This document shows, piece by piece, positions 60,497 through 64,000 of a stretch of DNA of 64,000 bases; position 1 is the stretch's first letter, and every line of letters begins with the position of its first letter. The notes beneath the pieces are model-generated. The model was not told the DNA's origin and made no database searches. It was given only the letters and a program-made list of their open reading frames with translations. The position numbers and the translations under genes were made by a program. Source of the DNA: Actinomycetes bacterium (lineage in GTDB: Bacteria > Actinomycetota > Actinomycetes > Actinomycetales > Dermatophilaceae); contig JAEZWF010000004.1 in assembly GCA_023420415.1 (NCBI GenBank), forward strand, positions 62,001 to 126,000, in the 5' to 3' direction.

Positions 60497-60684
60497 CCGG
60501 CAATCGTAGGTGCGGCCGCGGCGACGACGTCCGGCTGTCTCAGATCCTCACGCAGCTGGTCGTTGTCGCGTTGCAGCCGGTCGACCAGGGCCTCCAGGTC
60601 ACGCACCCGGCGGCGCAGTTCGACGGTCTCGAGCTCGCGCCGCGGGTCCACCGCAACGCGGTAGCCCACCAGGGCCTTGGCCAT
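60493..60684 (-). CDS. small coiled-coil protein, 63 residues
   Basis: MAKALVGYRVAVDPRRELET leads into a coiled-coil heptad pattern (ELRRRVRDLEALVDRLQRDN) and a short Ala-rich tail. No known domain. The stop overlaps the chorismate mutase start by four bases, so the two are coupled, and a GAAGGAG site precedes the ATG, which supports real translation. Similar short proteins accompany chorismate mutase in related actinobacteria (recalled, not checked). Function unknown. Confidence 0.65.
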   Translation of the reverse strand: MAKALVGYRVAVDPRRELETVELRRRVRDLEALVDRLQRDNDQLREDLRQPDVVAAAAPTIAG

Positions 60685-60741
60685 GTCGACTCCTTCGTCC
60701 GCAGGTGGCGGGGTTCAGACCTGCGGCTCACCCCGAGGAAT

Positions 60742-60771
60742 GGGGCCCACCTCTCAGAGTGACAGGGCCCC
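60742..60771 (-). terminator. GGGGCCC hairpin after acyP
   Basis: GGGGCCC and GGGCCCC pair across a 16-base loop about 45 bases past the acylphosphatase stop. No T-tract. Confidence 0.35.
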
Positions 60772-60814
60772 TGCGCGGGGTCAATGCAGTGGCGGCGACG
60801 GTATGCCGCGGAGC

Positions 60815-61120
60815 TCACTTCTCGACGAAACCCACCACGTCGTCGCGCGCGACACCCCACGTGGTGACGCAGGTGTGCACCTCGCCGGGGCGCAGCTTGG
60901 TCGTGGGCTTCTCCTCGAGCAGCGCGACCAGCTCGCGGATCTGCGCGGGGGTGCCCTGGGCGACGACCTCGACGCGGCCGTCGCCGGCGTTGCGGGCATG
61001 CCCCTCCAGGCCCAGCTCGAGCGCGCGGGCCCGGGTCCACCACCGGAACCCGACTCCCTGCACCCGACCGTGGACCCAGATGACCGCCCGTGCCGGAGAG
61101 TTCTCGTCCATACCTTCCAT
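60815..61120 (-). CDS. acyP: acylphosphatase
   Basis: Acylphosphatase hydrolyses acyl phosphates. The 101-residue protein has the substrate-binding Arg26 in VHGRVQGVGFRWW and catalytic Asn44 in RNAGDGRVEV. The ATG at 61120 has no ribosome binding site; a second ATG at 61111 gives a more usual 98 residues and follows a TACAAA -10-like box by eight bases, so it may be the real start of a leaderless mRNA. It usually lies between smc and mutM in actinobacteria, as here. Confidence 0.93.
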   Translation of the reverse strand: MEGMDENSPARAVIWVHGRVQGVGFRWWTRARALELGLEGHARNAGDGRVEVVAQGTPAQIRELVALLEEKPTTKLRPGEVHTCVTTWGVARDDVVGFVEK

Positions 61121-61164
61121 TTGTACGCCGACCGCCCCGCGGTGTCAGCCTGCCCCGCGCGTTT

Positions 61165-61216
61165 GCTTGCGTCCGCGGATCTGGCGGCCATGACAGCCAG
61201 ATCCGCGGACGCAAGC
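61165..61216. repeat. palindrome, family B
   Basis: A 52-base near-perfect palindrome with arms GCTTGCGTCCGCGGATCTGG and complement around GGCCATGACAGCC. It lies between the end of parE and the start of acyP. Confidence 0.9.
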
Positions 61217-61237
61217 AGTCAGGAGGCCGGGACGGGG

Positions 61238-61528
61238 CTACAGATGTCGGGTCGGGTCCATGCGCTGGTGCAGGATCCGGATCACGTCAACGCCATCGGG
61301 GCGCTCGCGGTAGAACAGAAGGTGGCTGCCGATGCCGTACCGGCGGTAGCCCTCGCGGATCTCGTCGCAGGCGTGACCTCGCCGAGGGTCCTGCGCGATG
61401 CGTTCGATGGCGGCCCTGATCTCGAGGACGTAGGTCTCGGCCTGGTCGTCGCCCCAGCGCTCGCGGGTGTAGTCCCAGATCGACGACAGGTCGCCCTGCG
61501 CGGCAGGTGTGAGCCGGTACCCGGTCAC
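61238..61528 (-). CDS. parE: ParE family toxin of type II toxin-antitoxin system
   Basis: A 96-residue RelE/ParE-fold toxin (YRLTPAAQGDLSSIWDYTRE at the start, EIREGYRRYGIGSHLLFYRE in the middle). ParE members usually poison DNA gyrase. GTG at 61528 overlaps the parD stop (GTGA), the classic coupled arrangement with antitoxin first. The pair is inserted between mutM and acyP. Confidence 0.92.
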   Translation of the reverse strand: MTGYRLTPAAQGDLSSIWDYTRERWGDDQAETYVLEIRAAIERIAQDPRRGHACDEIREGYRRYGIGSHLLFYRERPDGVDVIRILHQRMDPTRHL

Positions 61529-61758
61529 GACTTCTTGGAGGCGATGAAGGCGTCGAAGTCGAAGGGCTCGGCCGCCCCGCTCTCCTCGCCCGCGACGAGC
61601 GCCGCCCGAACGGCCGCCAGCTGCGTCTCCCGGTCCTCGAGCAGGCGCAGGCCGGCGCGCACCACCTCGCTGGCGGACCGGTACCGACCAGACGCGACCT
61701 CGTGGGACAGGAAGGCCGAGAAGTGGTCGTCGAGGCTGATCGAGGTGTTCTGGGCCAT
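61525..61758 (-). CDS. parD: ParD family antitoxin
   Basis: A 77-residue antitoxin: an N-terminal ribbon-helix-helix (NTSISLDDHFSAFLSHEVAS, then GRYRSASEVVRAGLRLLEDR) that binds the operator and a C-terminal acidic segment (EPFDFDAFIASKK) that would wrap ParE. It is directly downstream of mutM and preceded by a palindromic operator 11 bases from the start, as expected for autorepression. Confidence 0.93.
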   Translation of the reverse strand: MAQNTSISLDDHFSAFLSHEVASGRYRSASEVVRAGLRLLEDRETQLAAVRAALVAGEESGAAEPFDFDAFIASKKS

Positions 61759-61768
61759 GGAGCGACGC

Positions 61769-61783
61769 TACCAAGAATTGGTA
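61769..61783 (-). promoter_or_regulatory. parD operator
   Basis: TACCAA and TTGGTA flank a GAA spacer in a perfect inverted repeat, 11 bases before the parD ATG. It is AT-rich compared with its surroundings and fits a ribbon-helix-helix operator. Confidence 0.7.
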
Positions 61784-61794
61784 TGACGTGCCGA

Positions 61795-62667
61795 TCAGCG
61801 GGCCGGGACGTGGCGCGGGCGGGGCTGGCAGCGGGGGCACGAGAACGACGAGCGGTTCATGAACGCCTCGCGCCGGATCGGGGTGCCGCACCGGTCGCAC
61901 GGCTCCCCCTCGCGCCCGTACGCGTGCAGCGACCGGTCGAAGTAGCCGGACGCCCCGTTGACGTTGACGTAGAGCGAGTCGAAGCTCGTCCCGCCCGCCA
62001 CCAGCGCCGCCGCCATCACCTCGCGCGCGTGGTCGAGCACCCGCGACAGGGTCGGCTTGGTCAGCGCCGAGCAGGGCCGCGACCCGTGCACCTGCGCCCG
62101 CCACAACGCCTCGTCGGCGTAGATGTTGCCGATCCCGGCGACGAGCGTCTGGTCGAGCAGCGCGCGCTTGACGGCGACGTCCTTGCCCTTCATCCGCTTG
62201 ACGACTGCGGCCTGGTCGAACGCCGCCTCGAAGGGGTCCGGCGCGATGTGCGCGATCGTCTCCGGCACGTCGTCCGGCGTCAGCTCGGCCAGCGCCATCC
62301 CGCCGAACGTCCGCTGGTCGACGAACCGCAGCTCCGGCCCACCATCGGCAAAGACGAACCGCGCGTGCAGGTGCTTCTCGTCCGGCGCATCCGGCTCCTC
62401 GACGAGCAGCTGCCCACTCATCCCGAGGTGCGCGATCAGCCCCTGCCGATCCCCGCCCGGCTCGGACAGGACCAGCCACAGGTACTTGCCCCGGCGGCAT
62501 ACCCGCTCGACGCGGTTGCCCGCCAGCCGCGCACCCAGGTCCTCGGGCCCGGCGAGGTGGCGACGCGCGACCCGCGTCCCATGGAAGTCCGCGCGCTCGA
62601 TGGTGCGCCCCGCGACGTGGTCGGCGAGGCCGCGGCGGACCACCTCGACTTCGGGCAGCTCAGGCAC
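61795..62667 (-). CDS. mutM: formamidopyrimidine-DNA glycosylase MutM
   Basis: MutM excises oxidised purines such as 8-oxoguanine. The 290-residue enzyme has the catalytic N-terminus Pro2-Glu3 (MPELPEVEVV), the GKYLW lysine loop, the H2TH region with VAGIGNIYADEALW, and the C-terminal zinc finger C-X2-C-X16-C-X2-C ending in CPRCQ. The GTG start at 62667 is fixed by the need for Pro2; an almost identical ATGCCTGAGCTG sequence lies 16 bases upstream, out of frame. It is downstream of rnc in the rpmF-rnc-mutM group. Confidence 0.97.
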   Translation of the reverse strand: MPELPEVEVVRRGLADHVAGRTIERADFHGTRVARRHLAGPEDLGARLAGNRVERVCRRGKYLWLVLSEPGGDRQGLIAHLGMSGQLLVEEPDAPDEKHLHARFVFADGGPELRFVDQRTFGGMALAELTPDDVPETIAHIAPDPFEAAFDQAAVVKRMKGKDVAVKRALLDQTLVAGIGNIYADEALWRAQVHGSRPCSALTKPTLSRVLDHAREVMAAALVAGGTSFDSLYVNVNGASGYFDRSLHAYGREGEPCDRCGTPIRREAFMNRSSFSCPRCQPRPRHVPAR

Positions 62668-62683
62668 GGTGCAGCTCAGGCAT
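62660..62683 (-). other. duplicated mutM start forming a 7-codon upstream ORF
   Basis: ATGCCTGAGCTG occurs 16 bases upstream of the mutM start GTGCCTGAGCTG. In its own frame the first copy encodes MPELHRA and ends at a TGA inside the mutM start region, so the short ORF overlaps mutM by eight bases. It may be a relict start or a leader that couples translation. Confidence 0.5.
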
Positions 62684-62706
62684 GAGTCGGTATGCCGCGT
62701 GGTCGC

Positions 62707-63561
62707 CTAGGAGGGCGACCCGGCGGGAACGTCGTCCTCGCCGTCGCCGGAGTCGGCCGCCGCCGAGCTGCCGTCGGTGCCGGTGCCGATGCCGGTGCCG
62801 GTGCCGGTGCCGGCCTCGAGCTTCTGGCTGCGCGCCGACAGCGAGCGCCAGGCCAGCTCGGCGGCACGCTGCTCGGCTTCCTTCTTCGACCGGCCGGTGC
62901 CCTCACCGAGCACCTCGGCGCCGACGACGGCGCGCGCGGTGAAGGTCTTCTCGTGGTCGGGGCCCTCCTCGTCGACCCGGTAGTCGGGCACACCGAGGGT
63001 GGAGGCGGCGGCGAGCTCCTGCAGCGAGGTCTTCCAGTCGAGCCCGGCGCCGAGGGTGGCGGACTCGGCCATCAGCGGGTCAAGCAGGTGGTGCACGAGG
63101 ACGGCTGCCGGGTCCATGCCACCGGAGAGGTAGACCGTGCCGATGACGGCCTCCATCGTGTCGGCGAGGATCGAGGCCTTGTCGCGACCGCCGGTGGCCT
63201 CCTCACCACGGCCGAGCCGGACGTGGTCACCGAGGCCGAGGGTGCGTGCGACGTCGGCGAGGGCGCGCATGTTGACGACGGCGGCGCGCAGCTTGGCCAG
63301 CTGCCCCTCAGCCAGGTCCGGGTGTGCGGTGTAGAGCGTGTCGGTGACGACGAGGCCGAGCACCGAGTCGCCGAGGAACTCGAGGCGCTCGTTGTTGGGC
63401 AGGCCACCGTTCTCGTAGGCGTACGAGCGGTGCGTGAGGGCACGCAAAAGCAGCGACTCGTCGACGGGCCCTCCGGTCACCTCGGAGAGGTGAGCGGCGA
63501 ACTCGGCGACGGGCCGCTGCGACGCGCTGTCCGGCATACCAGTCGGACCGGGGGGACTCAC
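62707..63561 (-). CDS. rnc: ribonuclease III
   Basis: RNase III cleaves double-stranded RNA in rRNA precursors and mRNAs. The 284-residue protein has the RNase III signature ERLEFLGDSVLG (near residue 59), the second acidic cluster DTMEAVIG and a C-terminal dsRNA-binding domain (about 170-240). A low-complexity tail of about 45 residues follows (a Gly-Thr repeat from GGTGCC hexanucleotides, 62776-62812, then acidic residues), making it longer than the usual 225-250. GTG at 63561 is used; an ATG eight codons on is possible. It is 16 bases after rpmF. Confidence 0.96.
   Translation of the reverse strand: MSPPGPTGMPDSASQRPVAEFAAHLSEVTGGPVDESLLLRALTHRSYAYENGGLPNNERLEFLGDSVLGLVVTDTLYTAHPDLAEGQLAKLRAAVVNMRALADVARTLGLGDHVRLGRGEEATGGRDKASILADTMEAVIGTVYLSGGMDPAAVLVHHLLDPLMAESATLGAGLDWKTSLQELAAASTLGVPDYRVDEEGPDHEKTFTARAVVGAEVLGEGTGRSKKEAEQRAAELAWRSLSARSQKLEAGTGTGTGIGTGTDGSSAAADSGDGEDDVPAGSPS
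62776..62812. repeat. GGTGCC hexanucleotide repeat in rnc
   Basis: About six consecutive GGTGCC-type units (one variant, GATGCC), in frame, encoding alternating Gly and Thr/Ile in the RNase III tail. Confidence 0.85.
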
Positions 63562-63577
63562 GCGCAGCCCAAGGCGG

Positions 63578-63772
63578 TCAGCCCTGGTGCTCGGTGCGCT
63601 CGGCGGTCGTGTAGTGACGACCCTTGTAGTAGCCGCACGACGGGCAGGCCACGTGGGGCTGCGTCGGCTGCTTGCACTGCGGGCACGTGGTCAGCGTGGT
63701 CGCGGTCGCCTTCCAGTTCGCACGGCGCGAACGGGTGTTGGAGCGCGACATCTTCCGCTTCGGGACAGCCAC
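63578..63772 (-). CDS. rpmF: 50S ribosomal protein L32
   Basis: A 64-residue L32 (MAVPKRKMSRSNTRSRRANW) with the two zinc-binding cysteine pairs CPQC and CPSC, so it is the zinc-containing (C+) form. GTG at 63772 lies one base after the yceD stop, showing coupling in the yceD-rpmF-rnc order common to many bacteria. Confidence 0.97.
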   Translation of the reverse strand: MAVPKRKMSRSNTRSRRANWKATATTLTTCPQCKQPTQPHVACPSCGYYKGRHYTTAERTEHQG

Positions 63773-63773
63773 G

Positions 63774-64000
63774 TCAGTTCCTCTTCTCTTCGGTGTCGGC
63801 GGTCAGCGACTGGAGCGCGGACCACCTGGGGTCGATCACTTCGTGGTGGTGCTCCGGGTCGTCCGCCAGCCGCGCTCCGCACTCGGAGCACAGGCCTGGG
63901 CAGTCTTCCCGGCACACCGGCTGGAACGGCAGTGCAGGCACCATCGCGTCCCGGAGCACCGGTTCGAGGTCGAGCAGGTCGCCCTCGAGGTGGTGCTCGT
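63774..64000 (-). CDS. yceD: YceD family (DUF177) protein, 5' end outside window
   Basis: The visible C-terminal 75 residues carry the DUF177 pattern CREDCPGLCSECGARL followed by the DPRWSALQSL block, the cysteine-containing end of YceD. The family is linked to ribosome assembly and rRNA processing in plants and bacteria. The frame is open to the window edge, so the N-terminus lies beyond 64000. It precedes rpmF, as in most bacteria. Confidence 0.92.
   Translation of the reverse strand, partial: EHHLEGDLLDLEPVLRDAMVPALPFQPVCREDCPGLCSECGARLADDPEHHHEVIDPRWSALQSLTADTEEKRN

Noticed and set aside
1..64000. tRNA, rRNA, SRP RNA or tmRNA genes
   Set aside because: No cloverleaf or conserved rRNA/SRP segments were recognised by eye; a covariance-model scan was not possible.

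Overview
This 64 kb window comes from the chromosome of a very GC-rich actinobacterium. The evidence is uniformly high GC coding sequence, many GTG starts, 4-base stop/start overlaps, mycothiol-type enzymes, and the classical actinobacterial core order running on the minus strand: yceD-rpmF-rnc-mutM, smc, ftsY, amt-glnK-glnD, ffh, rpsP-khpA-rimM-trmD, rplS, two lepB, rnhB, DUF2469, yraN-yifB-dprA-xerC, rpsB-tsf, pyrH-frr-cdsA, rlmN. A TrmD-GNAT fusion and the small accessory genes point to Micrococcales, probably Intrasporangiaceae; that placement is inference.

Layout. 1-2.9 kb: a DUF4397/class F sortase pair, purU and a phosphoesterase. 3-11.5 kb: translation and lipid genes (rlmN, cdsA, frr, pyrH, tsf, rpsB), interrupted by a plus-strand M13 peptidase and a phosphoribosyltransferase. 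11.8-18.8 kb: accessory genes (MFS pump, PCD-VOC fusion, secreted M6 protease, aminotransferase, M23 peptidase, DUF3152). 19-32.4 kb: recombination, DNA processing, secretion and ribosome maturation, broken by a LacI regulator and an orphan FetB permease. 32.6-37.8 kb: an SDR-like protein coupled to an Rrf2 regulator, a TauE-type exporter and two hydrolases. 37.8-43.8 kb: ffh and the nitrogen-control operon amt-glnK-glnD. 44-56.3 kb: envelope genes (HTTM cluster, tachylectin-like and propeller proteins, lipase maturation factor homologue) around ftsY. 56.3-64 kb: smc, chorismate mutase, acylphosphatase, a ParDE toxin-antitoxin pair, mutM, rnc, rpmF and yceD.

Functional links. SRP (ffh, ftsY) and two signal peptidases handle export of the many secreted proteins; Amt, PII and GlnD form one nitrogen-sensing operon; S16, KhpA, RimM, TrmD and L19 form the ribosome-maturation block.

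Unusual points. (1) rlmN is broken by a frameshift at an imperfect 35/36-bp tandem duplication. (2) The octamer GTATGCCG is present about 73 times, balanced on both strands, inside and outside genes, and recruits otherwise rare TAT and GCA codons; inverted pairs of it form terminator-like hairpins. (3) Intergenic regions carry families of long nested palindromes with conserved stems. (4) Two unrelated genes share a doublet of DnaA-box-like sequences at the same distance from their starts. No tRNA, rRNA, CRISPR array, prophage or insertion sequence was recognised. All counts and alignments were made by eye.
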